Below, piece by piece: positions 1 through 6,976 of a DNA stretch of 7,262 bases (position 1 is the first letter of the stretch; the number at the start of each line of letters is the position of its first letter). The notes below the pieces were generated by a model. The model did no database searches and was not told the origin of the DNA. It saw nothing but the letters and a program-made list of their open reading frames with translations. The translations under genes were made by a program, and so were the position numbers. This stretch comes from an uncultured Lentisphaeria bacterium (lineage in GTDB: Bacteria; Verrucomicrobiota; Lentisphaeria; Victivallales; Victivallaceae): positions 1-7,262 of the forward strand of contig CAIJKT010000262.1 in the NCBI GenBank assembly GCA_903821255.1, given 5' to 3'.

Positions 1-349
1 CAAGGAACTGCTCAGTTGGCACGGCGGCTGGAACAAGGAATACTTCGGCGGATTGATGCTGCTGGATCTTCGCGATCCGTCCAGAATCATCGGCATGTAT
101 GACCGGCCGCTGCTTGCAGCGGAAGCGGATTACGAGATCGACGGTATGCGCGGCAGCGTGATTTTCCCCGGCGGCATGATCCTGGAGGATTCCGGCGAGG
201 TGAAAATCTATTACGGCGCCGCCGACACCGTCGAATGTCTGGCGACGGCGGATGTGAACGATCTGCTGGAACTGTGCAGGGTATCCGTCAGCCATCCATC
301 CGCCCGCAAGACACAATCCGCTCCGGAACGCGAACTTGTCCCTGCATGA
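1..349 (+). CDS. GH130 family mannoside phosphorylase/hydrolase, C-terminal fragment
   Basis: The reading frame is open from base 2 and ends at TGA 347-349, so the 115 visible codons are the end of a gene that starts left of the window. The fragment reads LLDLRDPSRIIG, then a PLL...YE segment, a VIFPGG-like turn, KIYYGAADT and a final LATADVNDLLELC helix. This is the characteristic last blade of the five-bladed beta-propeller of GH130 enzymes, which phosphorolyse or hydrolyse beta-1,2- or beta-1,4-linked mannosides, usually in the cytoplasm. The catalytic Asp and phosphate-binding residues of the family lie upstream and cannot be checked, so phosphorylase versus hydrolase and linkage specificity stay open. 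The last ~22 residues (after LLELC) are polar and look like a non-conserved tail. GC content is higher than in the adjoining operon (about 55-60% in the rows counted by hand). It points toward the end of the minus-strand operon and is not co-transcribed with it. Confidence 0.85.
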   Translation, partial: KELLSWHGGWNKEYFGGLMLLDLRDPSRIIGMYDRPLLAAEADYEIDGMRGSVIFPGGMILEDSGEVKIYYGAADTVECLATADVNDLLELCRVSVSHPSARKTQSAPERELVPA

Positions 350-370
350 TTTTGCCGGTCAGGGACTTTT
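338..370 (+). terminator. Possible Rho-independent terminator overlapping the GH130 stop codon
   Basis: A perfect 7-bp inverted repeat, GTCCCTG (338-344) and CAGGGAC (360-366), is followed at once by TTTT (367-370). The 15-nt loop contains the TGA stop codon of the GH130 gene. The position and T-run fit an intrinsic terminator on the plus strand. The long loop and short T-run make it a modest one. There is no T-run on the other strand, so it would not end the minus-strand operon. Confidence 0.45.
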
Positions 371-619
371 CAATCCGGATGTCTCAATTACTTGCCGGGC
401 AAATGTCTTGACCGTTGTAACCGCAACCGCAATAAAAAAGTTTTAATTTTTAATTTCCCCGGAGGATATTGCATATATTTTGATGCGTAGAATAAGATAA
501 TAGCGAATTACCGTAAAGATATTAAGCTCATGTAACCGATTTTTTGCGGCTCGGCAATCATGTCCGGAAAAAGTCTGTACCGGAACTGCATGAACGCTCC
601 TGTATTGATAAATGTTCTT
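350..619. other. AT-rich convergent intergenic region
   Basis: This 270-bp stretch lies between the 3' ends of the GH130 gene (plus) and the hydrolase gene (minus). Positions 430-500 are very AT-rich. I see no tRNA, no long ORF and no convincing minus-strand terminator with a U-tract. A bulged hairpin is possible at 558-593 (TCATG-TCCGG pairing with CCGGA-CATGA, with an ACTG bulge), but no T-run follows on either strand. A plus-strand GGAGG at 461-465 is followed, 17 nt later, only by a five-codon ORF. The sole coding candidate is a short minus-strand ORF at 508-591, listed separately. Confidence 0.6.
508..591 (-). CDS. Possible 27-residue small protein downstream of the hydrolase
   Basis: An ATG at 591-589 opens a 27-codon frame ending in TAA at 510-508. 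It is preceded by AGGAG (601-597) with a 5-nt spacer, a better ribosome site than those of the hydrolase or regulator genes. It begins 28 nt after the hydrolase stop on the same strand, so it could be a fourth cistron. The peptide starts MQFRYRLFPDMIAEP and ends SLISLR; it has no signal peptide, clear membrane segment or motif I recognise. The start lies inside the inverted repeat at 558-593. A short frame with a chance SD is quite possible, and nothing but the SD and position supports it. Confidence 0.2.
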   Translation of the reverse strand: MQFRYRLFPDMIAEPQKIGYMSLISLR

Positions 620-3600
620 TTATTCTGCTTTTATAAGATAAACCGCGAAATCCTGTTCAGGAATTTTTGCCTGCCATTCCTTGTCTTTTAGAGGCAGCAA
701 ACTTTTATCAGATGTCATAATGACAGCTTTGCATGGGCGTTTGAACATTCTGGACGCATCAATAGTGATACCTATGTTCTGTGCTGACGCCGTGTCATTC
801 ATTACTATAAGCACAGCTTTGCCGCCGCGACGATACGCGGATGCGATTACACGCTGCGGCGCGTTAGAGGATATTTCTACCGGTGAATCTGCATGCCAGT
901 ACGGGATGAATTCCTCACTGCCGTTCCATTCGCCCAGAAAATCTTTGAATACTTTCCACGTCGTCTCCAGCTCTTTGTGAATATTATTCATATCTGACCA
1001 TATACCGGTGTCATGAATAAGCGCGTATCCTATAAAATGGCGCATTGCTCTTTGCATTTCAGCCGGCGGTTTTTCTTGTGTCCACAGTTTATGACGTGCC
1101 GGATTGTAAAAATAAGCGGCTCGTTGAAACTGTGGAATGTAGATAACCGGAGTGCCCCACTTCTGTCCGTAATAGGAGACTCTGAACATTTCCGGCGTAT
1201 ATATGCCGAAATATGTTTCTTTTTCCACCAGGTCATTTCCGAAGAAAGTCTCGCCGTCAACAAGCGCATCGGCAAACGCATCAACCGCTGAAATAGCAGG
1301 TACAGTGGTTACATGGAAGATATGCATTGAATCCGGCTTCTTTTTCTTCATGAGTTCATATATGCGCATTTGAAATTCCCGGCATCCAAGAAGATTCAGC
1401 GTCGGATAACTGTTCCCGAAGTCGTCGGTCCAGCCGCAGCCGTGCTCGGCGTTACTGCACATGCGCGGGCCTACAAGGTCGTAATAAAGATTGTTTATAT
1501 CAATCGTTTTATCATCAATACAGCGTTCAAATGACCAGAGGAAAAAATCGAGGAATGATTTACTGTTCAGACAACTGTATGTCCATACCCATTTATTGCG
1601 TAGTTCCAGTTTCCGGACATCTCTTTCTATGATATAATCACCAAGTTTGCGGCTTGTCCATACCTTCCCCCAATAGCCCCAGTCGGGCGAATAAGGAGAA
1701 GCTCCGTTAGAGGAAATATAATGGAAAAATCTCTTGTCTTTATATACCTTGCGGAGATTAGCCAAATATTGGCTGTCCACAAATTCCGGGGCAGGATCAA
1801 AATAATTGAAATAGACGGTTGAATCGCCCCAGCCTAATTCTTTATTCAAGCGGTTGGTTCTGGTTGATGTGACCGGCTCCTTGACGGGGGTACCCTGAAC
1901 CCCAAATGATATTTTTCTTTCTCCGCTGAGTTTTAACGGAGTATCAACAATGTTCAACCTGACTATGCTTTCAGTATTGCCGGGTATAATTTCAACGCTT
2001 TCTTCATGTTTTTGCATGTGCCACCCCTTGAGATTCTCGGCAAACCAGGAAAGTCCAGCATCATCGTTTCCAATCCAGAATGCCGGTTTTTCAAACAGGT
2101 TTTTATGCCATCCCGCAGGCGGGACTATCCCGGTGAATCCAAATTTTACCCGGTGAGTATCTCCGGAGTTTGCGTGAACCTGTTCAGCAAATTCCTTTTT
2201 CAGCGGAATATCGATGAACATCCGGTCTATTTTCACGGAATCCCCCGATGCGGGAGACATGGTTAAATCCACCCATAGCATTCCGTCAAAATCCACCTTG
2301 ATCGCGGCATTAAGATTAACATTCCCGATTTGAGCTGAACTTTTATATAAGGCTTGTCTCCGGGTGTTTTCCATCAATTCCACATGGCCCGCATTATCGT
2401 CCGTTTTTCCATTTATGTTTACAGAGACAGGACGACTGGTAATTGTTTTGTTGTTTGCGGTTATTGCAACCGGCAGCAGCGACTTGCCGAATGAATAAAT
2501 CTGTTTCAGCGCTTCGACTTTTGCGGCATCAGTTTTCAAGGAGACCCATGGCGGCGGCACATCCGTATAAATGCCGGCCTTAGTGCCGTCCCAAGGCGTG
2601 GGAGAAGATGTTTTACGGTAATATTGAATAAATTTTTCTCCGGCTTTTCCTGCCTGGTCAATATATACTGCTTCAAAGTCATAATCCCCGTCGGGAAGAT
2701 TTGAAATATCCCATGGAATCTCACAGACCAGTTGTCCGCGGGTTACAGGTATGCGTTTTTCTCTTTTGGCTTTTGACTTTTTATCCGTCAGCGTTATAAG
2801 CATTTTGCCGTTGTCACTGCCTGATTCATTCTTTACGACCACCTGCAATAATTGTTTAGGAATGTCCGTATAGATGTACTCCACGGAAACAGGGCTTGGC
2901 AGTTTAGCTTCAAAAAAACCTCGATATATTATATCATTGCCGGCTGAAACTTTAATGGTGAAAAGTCCGCCCGGATTAAGATTTTTGCGCTCAAACTTGA
3001 ATGCGGACGCTTCGTTTGAAGTATTTTTAAAAATCTCATCAAACCAGCGTTTTTCGACGGTTGCATAATCAATCTCGCAAGACACTTTTGATGAGCCGGG
3101 GTTGAGTTGAAAATTTATATTCCCGCCATTTAAATCCCCGATACTCGCCAGATTAATGGCTGGCGCAGCAGGGTTGAGTGACAATCTGTAAAAATTTGCC
3201 TTATCCGAATATCCGAGCTGTTTGCGCACTGGAGCGATACATGTGAAATATTCCCCGTCAGCTTGAAATGTCCGGCCGATATTGATGCGGCAGTCATCTC
3301 CAGGCTTCAGGTCAATTTCCTTCAGCGGTAGTGCAAGCTCAATTGTCCACATTTCATTTTCAAATTTGGAAATACTTCGCAAGCCGTTAAGATTCCAGCC
3401 GGGATCTGATACCTTGGTAAGCTTTGTGTCAAACACCGTGCCTTTGCTGTTTACGATAATCTGATAGCTGGTATCAGCTTTAACCTGATGCATCCACAGT
3501 TCGACAGAATCATCCAGCCATACACTGGAATCATTGATATTATTTTCGCTCTTCAAGGCTCTTATCTGAGGAGAACTGACCGCTACATACAGATTATCCC

Positions 3601-4507
3601 TGTCATAGCTTAAGTAATAGCGGCTTTGCTTGTCTGCATATTTCCCGCTGGTTTCAAGAAAGCCGGTACCGCTGAAGGCGTATTCTCCATCGTTTATCCG
3701 GCCGTCAAGCTCCGGTGTTTTCTGCCCTGCCGCCACTACCGGCACTTTGTCCTGATTGCTGATTCCGTACTTCGCAAATTCGAGCGCTATGGTATCGGCG
3801 TCAAGTGACTTTGAATATATTTTCAGTTCATCAATCGCAGACAATCCGCTTTCCACCGCCCAGCCGTTCGCGCCAATCTGCATCTCTGTGAAAACTGAAG
3901 CGCAATAATCTTTACGGGAAACTGCGCTCTTCATTTTACCATCGACATAAAGCCTGAGTTCTTCAGGGGTCCAGGTGCAGGTTATAAAATGCCATTCGCC
4001 GGTCAGCCATTTGCCGATATTTTCGCACGCTATGCTCCAGTTTCCGCTGGACGGACCAAGTATGAAAAAAAGATTATCGCCGGAGTATTTATATATCAAC
4101 ATCCGTTCTTTATTGCTTTTCGCGGAAAAGAATAAATTGTACTGCTTGCCGTTAGTCTGCCAGTCTTCTGATTTTATCCAGAACATTATAGTGCCGGTTT
4201 CTGCTGAGATGTTTTTTGCGGAAGAATATTTTACACAATATTCCTCTTTGCGCTCCGCGCCATAGCCGATGCGCAGCGCTTGATTGCGAATACCGGGGCT
4301 GAATTTTTTTTCAAGAGGAGTTCCGGTAGAGAGAGTTCCTTTTTTCTCTCCAGTTGCGGAGTCCGCTTCTATTTTCTGGTCAAATGACGCATAGAAAGTC
4401 ATACTTTGTTCGCTGTCGGCAGTATAAACAAGTTCGACTGCAAACAATGGGCAGACAGTCAATATCACAACTGGAAACAGAAGAACCTTTGCACGAAAGC
4501 TTTTCAT
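620..4507 (-). CDS. Secreted multidomain GH123/DUF6067-like glycoside hydrolase with LamG and CBM9-like modules
   Basis: Predicted extracellular polysaccharide-active enzyme of 1295 residues. Residues 1-23 form a signal peptide (basic start, hydrophobic core, cleavage likely after LFA). Cys19 is not in a proper lipobox because Val precedes it. Residues ~35-245 are a LamG/concanavalin A-like module (TGTIMFWIKS, GEWHFITCTW, LRLYVDGK, IDELKIYSKSL). Residues ~255-443 resemble a CBM9-like module (ELDGRINDGEY, DDSVELWM, WTIELALPL). Residues ~445-635 look like beta-rich linkers. Residues ~637-875 match the GH123 N-terminal/DUF6067 type (IYTDVPPPW, AFWIGNDDAGLSWFAE). Residues ~890-1195 are a probable TIM barrel with YYDLVGP, HGCGWTDDFGN, DGETF and GYALIHDTGIW, followed by a C-terminal beta-domain (AVLIVMNDTA). 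Characterised GH123 enzymes are beta-N-acetylgalactosaminidases, but no adjacent Asp-Glu pair is visible in the barrel, so the substrate is unknown. The ATG start has only a weak purine-rich ribosome site. It lies 31 nt after the pseudopilin gene, probably in the same operon. GC is low. Confidence 0.85.
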   Translation of the reverse strand: MKSFRAKVLLFPVVILTVCPLFAVELVYTADSEQSMTFYASFDQKIEADSATGEKKGTLSTGTPLEKKFSPGIRNQALRIGYGAERKEEYCVKYSSAKNISAETGTIMFWIKSEDWQTNGKQYNLFFSAKSNKERMLIYKYSGDNLFFILGPSSGNWSIACENIGKWLTGEWHFITCTWTPEELRLYVDGKMKSAVSRKDYCASVFTEMQIGANGWAVESGLSAIDELKIYSKSLDADTIALEFAKYGISNQDKVPVVAAGQKTPELDGRINDGEYAFSGTGFLETSGKYADKQSRYYLSYDRDNLYVAVSSPQIRALKSENNINDSSVWLDDSVELWMHQVKADTSYQIIVNSKGTVFDTKLTKVSDPGWNLNGLRSISKFENEMWTIELALPLKEIDLKPGDDCRINIGRTFQADGEYFTCIAPVRKQLGYSDKANFYRLSLNPAAPAINLASIGDLNGGNINFQLNPGSSKVSCEIDYATVEKRWFDEIFKNTSNEASAFKFERKNLNPGGLFTIKVSAGNDIIYRGFFEAKLPSPVSVEYIYTDIPKQLLQVVVKNESGSDNGKMLITLTDKKSKAKREKRIPVTRGQLVCEIPWDISNLPDGDYDFEAVYIDQAGKAGEKFIQYYRKTSSPTPWDGTKAGIYTDVPPPWVSLKTDAAKVEALKQIYSFGKSLLPVAITANNKTITSRPVSVNINGKTDDNAGHVELMENTRRQALYKSSAQIGNVNLNAAIKVDFDGMLWVDLTMSPASGDSVKIDRMFIDIPLKKEFAEQVHANSGDTHRVKFGFTGIVPPAGWHKNLFEKPAFWIGNDDAGLSWFAENLKGWHMQKHEESVEIIPGNTESIVRLNIVDTPLKLSGERKISFGVQGTPVKEPVTSTRTNRLNKELGWGDSTVYFNYFDPAPEFVDSQYLANLRKVYKDKRFFHYISSNGASPYSPDWGYWGKVWTSRKLGDYIIERDVRKLELRNKWVWTYSCLNSKSFLDFFLWSFERCIDDKTIDINNLYYDLVGPRMCSNAEHGCGWTDDFGNSYPTLNLLGCREFQMRIYELMKKKKPDSMHIFHVTTVPAISAVDAFADALVDGETFFGNDLVEKETYFGIYTPEMFRVSYYGQKWGTPVIYIPQFQRAAYFYNPARHKLWTQEKPPAEMQRAMRHFIGYALIHDTGIWSDMNNIHKELETTWKVFKDFLGEWNGSEEFIPYWHADSPVEISSNAPQRVIASAYRRGGKAVLIVMNDTASAQNIGITIDASRMFKRPCKAVIMTSDKSLLPLKDKEWQAKIPEQDFAVYLIKAE

Positions 4508-4538
4508 AAAATATCTTTCTTTATTGATTTAAATTGTT

Positions 4539-5285
4539 TTATTCCCACAAACACAATGGAGTACTGCGATAGCTGATCGGCAGTACACCTGTGCGTGGAA
4601 AGTTCGCTGCGTGGCCATCCGCAAAAAGTGCATTTGTACTATTCGTGTGTCGATAATCTACGATATTGCCGGAACCCTGTGTTATGTACCATATATTATC
4701 ACCATTCGGGCTGCGCACCCCGTCCCAGCAACTAGATGTTGTTGAAGGCTTTCTAATCTGCGTAAGGCGTTTGGAGTCCTTGGGGGTTGCACCGTAATTT
4801 ATGCCCATTAAACTGAAATTTGCAGCATAATTTGTTGCATAGGACTGGTGGCTTGCCGCAGATCTGTTCCCGCCAAATTGGAGAGGATCAGGCCATATCC
4901 ATTTCGCGCCGGGACAGGCAAACAATGAAAATTTAGCTTTGGCCTGCTCATAATTGCTGTTACTGGAGACGGGATACCAGATCGCCACGTCAGCCAGACT
5001 CTTGAATTTGCCGGTATAAACAGCCTGATATGCAATCCATGAATATAGCGTTCCGCCTCCGGCGGCACCATTGCTGCTAAAGACAAACCATGGATAAAAA
5101 TCATTATAATCCCCCTGGTAAAAACTCATCAGTGTTCCCATCTGCTTAAGGTTGTTCGTACATGCGGCCTGCCTGCCTTTTTCGCGCGCCTTGTTCAATG
5201 CCGGTAACAGCATTGAGGCTAAAATTGCAATGATGGCTATCACTACCAGGAGTTCGATGAGTGTAAATTTTTTTTCCCGTTTCAT
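4539..5285 (-). CDS. Pseudopilin-like protein with prepilin N-terminus and C-terminal H-X9-DG motif
   Basis: A 248-residue protein of the type II secretion/type IV pilin-like class. After a short basic leader comes FTLIELLVV (Phe7 as mature +1, Glu11 as the conserved Glu+5), then a ~20-residue hydrophobic helix to about residue 30 and [14 protein letters not shown] globular periplasmic or surface domain follows, with Cys41 in [11 protein letters not shown] and Cys124 in LFACPGA. Near the C-terminus, His213 is spaced nine residues from Asp223-Gly224 (FADGHA), the H-X9-DG motif of the DUF1559-type pseudopilins that are abundant in Planctomycetota and Lentisphaerota. The residue before the processing site is Lys, not the usual Gly. 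I chose ATG 5285 over an in-frame TTG at 5306 because AAGGAG lies 8 nt before the ATG and the TTG start would swallow it. It sits between the regulator and hydrolase genes, probably in one operon. Its actual role is unknown. Confidence 0.85.
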   Translation of the reverse strand: MKREKKFTLIELLVVIAIIAILASMLLPALNKAREKGRQAACTNNLKQMGTLMSFYQGDYNDFYPWFVFSSNGAAGGGTLYSWIAYQAVYTGKFKSLADVAIWYPVSSNSNYEQAKAKFSLFACPGAKWIWPDPLQFGGNRSAASHQSYATNYAANFSLMGINYGATPKDSKRLTQIRKPSTTSSCWDGVRSPNGDNIWYITQGSGNIVDYRHTNSTNALFADGHAANFPRTGVLPISYRSTPLCLWE

Positions 5286-5293
5286 TTTCCCTT

Positions 5294-5299
5294 CTCCTT
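5294..5299 (-). promoter_or_regulatory. Strong ribosome binding site of the pseudopilin gene
   Basis: AAGGAG on the minus strand, 8 nt before ATG 5285-5283. It is the only textbook Shine-Dalgarno among the three operon genes and decides the start: the longer frame from TTG 5306 would have this site inside its coding sequence. It suggests the pseudopilin is translated more efficiently than its neighbours. Confidence 0.8.
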
Positions 5300-5345
5300 G
5301 TTTCAAGTTTGCTCTAAATAATTTAACGTTTGTTTATACTTAATT

Positions 5346-6806
5346 TCAGAAGCCAGCAACGGTTTCATTTACTTGTGCCAGCCAGTTTTTTAACATTGAT
5401 CTGGCAGCATCTTCAAGCAAAATATTTTTTTCACAAAGCAGCAGCAGTTCATCTCTGGTGTGATAAGTTAAATAGTTCATGAACAGGCATTCCGCAGATT
5501 GGGAATAAGGATCGTAAACCCAGTACCGCTGCAACAGTTTCTCCAATTCCGTAGACGTTTGCGCTATCTGTCCGGCGGAGCGGCGCAGCATCGGCGGACA
5601 GGATTTGGCGGATGCCAGAAAATTCTGCGCTTCTTCAGACAGCATGAAACGGATAAATTCTGCTCCGCCCTGATAATTGGATGAATTACGGCTGATGCCC
5701 AGCCCCATTGCCGCAGTGTATTGGCGGTTCTCATCCAGCAGCGGGCATGGTTCATAGGACAGTTTAAAGCTTGTGTTTTGACCGAAAATAAATGCATGAG
5801 TCGGGTTGCCGTCGAGAAAGAGCTGTTTTCCGGCATGGAAGTTTTCTACTGCCTCAAGGGGATGCTTCTGCCGGTAAATATAGGATGAGCCGGCATTGTC
5901 ATACTGGAATATCCGGCTTAACTGCCGGATAAAGTATTCTTCATTTATCCCCTGAGGCGTTGACGGTTGTCCCATAAAGGTTAAGCGATCCCAGATATGA
6001 CCGCAGGCAATTTTACCGTCTGGCAGTTTTTCTGTTGCTTCCGCCAGCAGTTCCGATAGTTCATTCCGGCGTATGCGCTGGCGGATGTTATTCAGGCCAA
6101 TGGTCTTTGCCAGATCGGCGTTCCAGTAGATGAAGTTCAGGTTGAAGTGAATCGGCAGCAGATACCGGAACAGGTTTTTCATTTCCGGCGGAAATATTTC
6201 ACTCCGGTATTCCGGCTGATTTATTAAGTTCATTAATTCATCCGGCAGCTTCTGTGCGTATTTCTTTGAATTATGATTTACGGCGTGCTGGAAAAGATCA
6301 ACCTGACAATGACTTACATGCTCATCGAAATCATTGTAGTTTACCGTCTGCGGCAGCCATTCGATCTGCACACGGTATGATTGACTATGCTTATTGAAGC
6401 GCCTGGTTATCTCTTCCCAGAAGTTTTTTTGAAACGGAATATTTTCATACAGCAGAAGTTTTACCGTTTGAATTTTCTTGACCGAGAGGCCGCCACCCAT
6501 TGCCATGGGATGGATATCTTTCAATATGTTAGACCGGGATTTTTCCGCAATAAAAACGCCGTTTCTGCCGCGGCTGACGATGGCCCCGCTGTCGAAAAAG
6601 CTTTGCATGGCATTCCGGACTGTAATCCGGGATATTTCCAGGGCTTCGACCATATCCCGTCCCGACGGCAGCCTAGTTCCGGCTTCATGTGTGCTAATAA
6701 ACTCTTCCAGCCGTTTACGCATCTGTTCTTTCAAATGCTCTTCAGAGGCCGTATTTACAGCAAAATATTTTTTGATTTCCGTATTATTCATTAGATCCGT
6801 CGTCAT
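5346..6806 (-). CDS. GntR-type regulator with solute-binding-protein-like sensor domain
   Basis: A 486-residue cytoplasmic regulator with no signal peptide or membrane segment. Residues ~22-89 form a GntR-family winged helix: LPSGRDMVEALEISRITVRNAM is followed by the wing DSGAIVSRGRNGVFIAEK. From ~113 to ~410 it resembles an ABC-transporter extracellular solute-binding protein (family 1, MalE-like): VKLLLYENIPF, FWEEITRRFNKHS, the hinge-like HFNLNFIYWNADLAKTIGL, DGNPTHAFIFG and GLGISRNSSNYQGGAEFIRFMLSEEAQNFL. A helical tail of ~75 residues follows. GntR proteins usually carry FCD, UTRA, aminotransferase-like or LacI-type sensor domains, so this one is unusual. Inference: it binds a carbohydrate and controls its own operon. 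ATG 6806 was chosen as the longest start; no Shine-Dalgarno precedes it or the alternative ATG at codon 6 (6791). It is the first gene of the operon, 60 nt before the pseudopilin. A strong promoter and candidate operator lie directly upstream. Confidence 0.85.
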   Translation of the reverse strand: MTTDLMNNTEIKKYFAVNTASEEHLKEQMRKRLEEFISTHEAGTRLPSGRDMVEALEISRITVRNAMQSFFDSGAIVSRGRNGVFIAEKSRSNILKDIHPMAMGGGLSVKKIQTVKLLLYENIPFQKNFWEEITRRFNKHSQSYRVQIEWLPQTVNYNDFDEHVSHCQVDLFQHAVNHNSKKYAQKLPDELMNLINQPEYRSEIFPPEMKNLFRYLLPIHFNLNFIYWNADLAKTIGLNNIRQRIRRNELSELLAEATEKLPDGKIACGHIWDRLTFMGQPSTPQGINEEYFIRQLSRIFQYDNAGSSYIYRQKHPLEAVENFHAGKQLFLDGNPTHAFIFGQNTSFKLSYEPCPLLDENRQYTAAMGLGISRNSSNYQGGAEFIRFMLSEEAQNFLASAKSCPPMLRRSAGQIAQTSTELEKLLQRYWVYDPYSQSAECLFMNYLTYHTRDELLLLCEKNILLEDAARSMLKNWLAQVNETVAGF

Positions 6807-6815
6807 TTGTTAATT

Positions 6816-6843
6816 TATTGGACATATTACCAATAATACCAAT
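6816..6843. promoter_or_regulatory. Candidate operator: inverted repeat plus a repeated half-site at the operon start
   Basis: Minus-strand TATTGG-N8-CCAATA (6835-6816) is a perfect 6+6 bp inverted repeat with an ATAT centre, lying at about +1 to +20 of the predicted transcript. One arm, TACCAAT on the plus strand (6828-6834), is repeated exactly 9 bp away (6837-6843), where it touches the -10 box. Three half-sites packed on a promoter are what one expects of an autorepressed GntR-type gene. A more distant AATACCA at 6945-6951 shares the core. Binding by this regulator is inferred; the motif is not a standard GntR-subfamily consensus that I recognise. Confidence 0.5.
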
Positions 6844-6870
6844 TATAATACGGGATTCCTGTTTTGTCTA
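6842..6870 (-). promoter_or_regulatory. Sigma70-type promoter of the regulator-pseudopilin-hydrolase operon
   Basis: On the minus strand, a -35 box TAGACA (6870-6865, 5 of 6 consensus bases) is separated by exactly 17 nt from a perfect -10 box TATAAT (6847-6842). Transcription would begin near 6835, giving a ~29-nt leader before the regulator ATG. The leader has no Shine-Dalgarno. No comparably good promoter is visible before the pseudopilin or the hydrolase, so this may drive all three genes. Confidence 0.7.
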
Positions 6871-6907
6871 TAGCAGATTAATAATTTCTCAAAGAAAAAT
6901 TTGAATT

Positions 6908-6918
6908 CATACAGTATG
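6908..6918. repeat. Short palindrome upstream of the operon promoter
   Basis: CATAC-A-GTATG is a perfect 5+5 bp palindrome about 40 bp upstream of the -35 box, roughly -74 to -84 from the predicted start. It could be an upstream activator site, but a palindrome this short can occur by chance in AT-rich DNA. Confidence 0.2.
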
Positions 6919-6976
6919 CAACGCAGTTCATCAACAGTTATCAAAATACCAGAAATTATATTTTGACACAGGATGG

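Noticed and set aside
483..500. Mini-ORF after a plus-strand GGAGG at 461-465
   Set aside because: Only five codons, and the spacing of about 17 nt is too long for a working ribosome site.
681..1291. Plus- and minus-strand ORFs of 84-99 codons inside the hydrolase gene
   Set aside because: The hydrolase frame carries clear family motifs here (GYALIHDTGIW, DGETF); the others look like frame shadows without homology signals.
5286..5306. Longer pseudopilin start at TTG 5306 (255 residues)
   Set aside because: The extra seven codons contain the AAGGAG ribosome site of ATG 5285, and no Shine-Dalgarno supports the TTG.
5286..5345. Possible internal promoter before the pseudopilin (TTGCTG, 15 nt, TATAAA)
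   Set aside because: The spacer is short and the -35 weak; AT-rich gaps often give such matches, so an operon promoter upstream of the regulator is simpler.
6381..6813. Plus-strand ORFs of 137 and 111 codons opposite the regulator
   Set aside because: They lie antisense to the well-conserved HTH and sensor domain, have no recognisable motif, and overlap each other in different frames.
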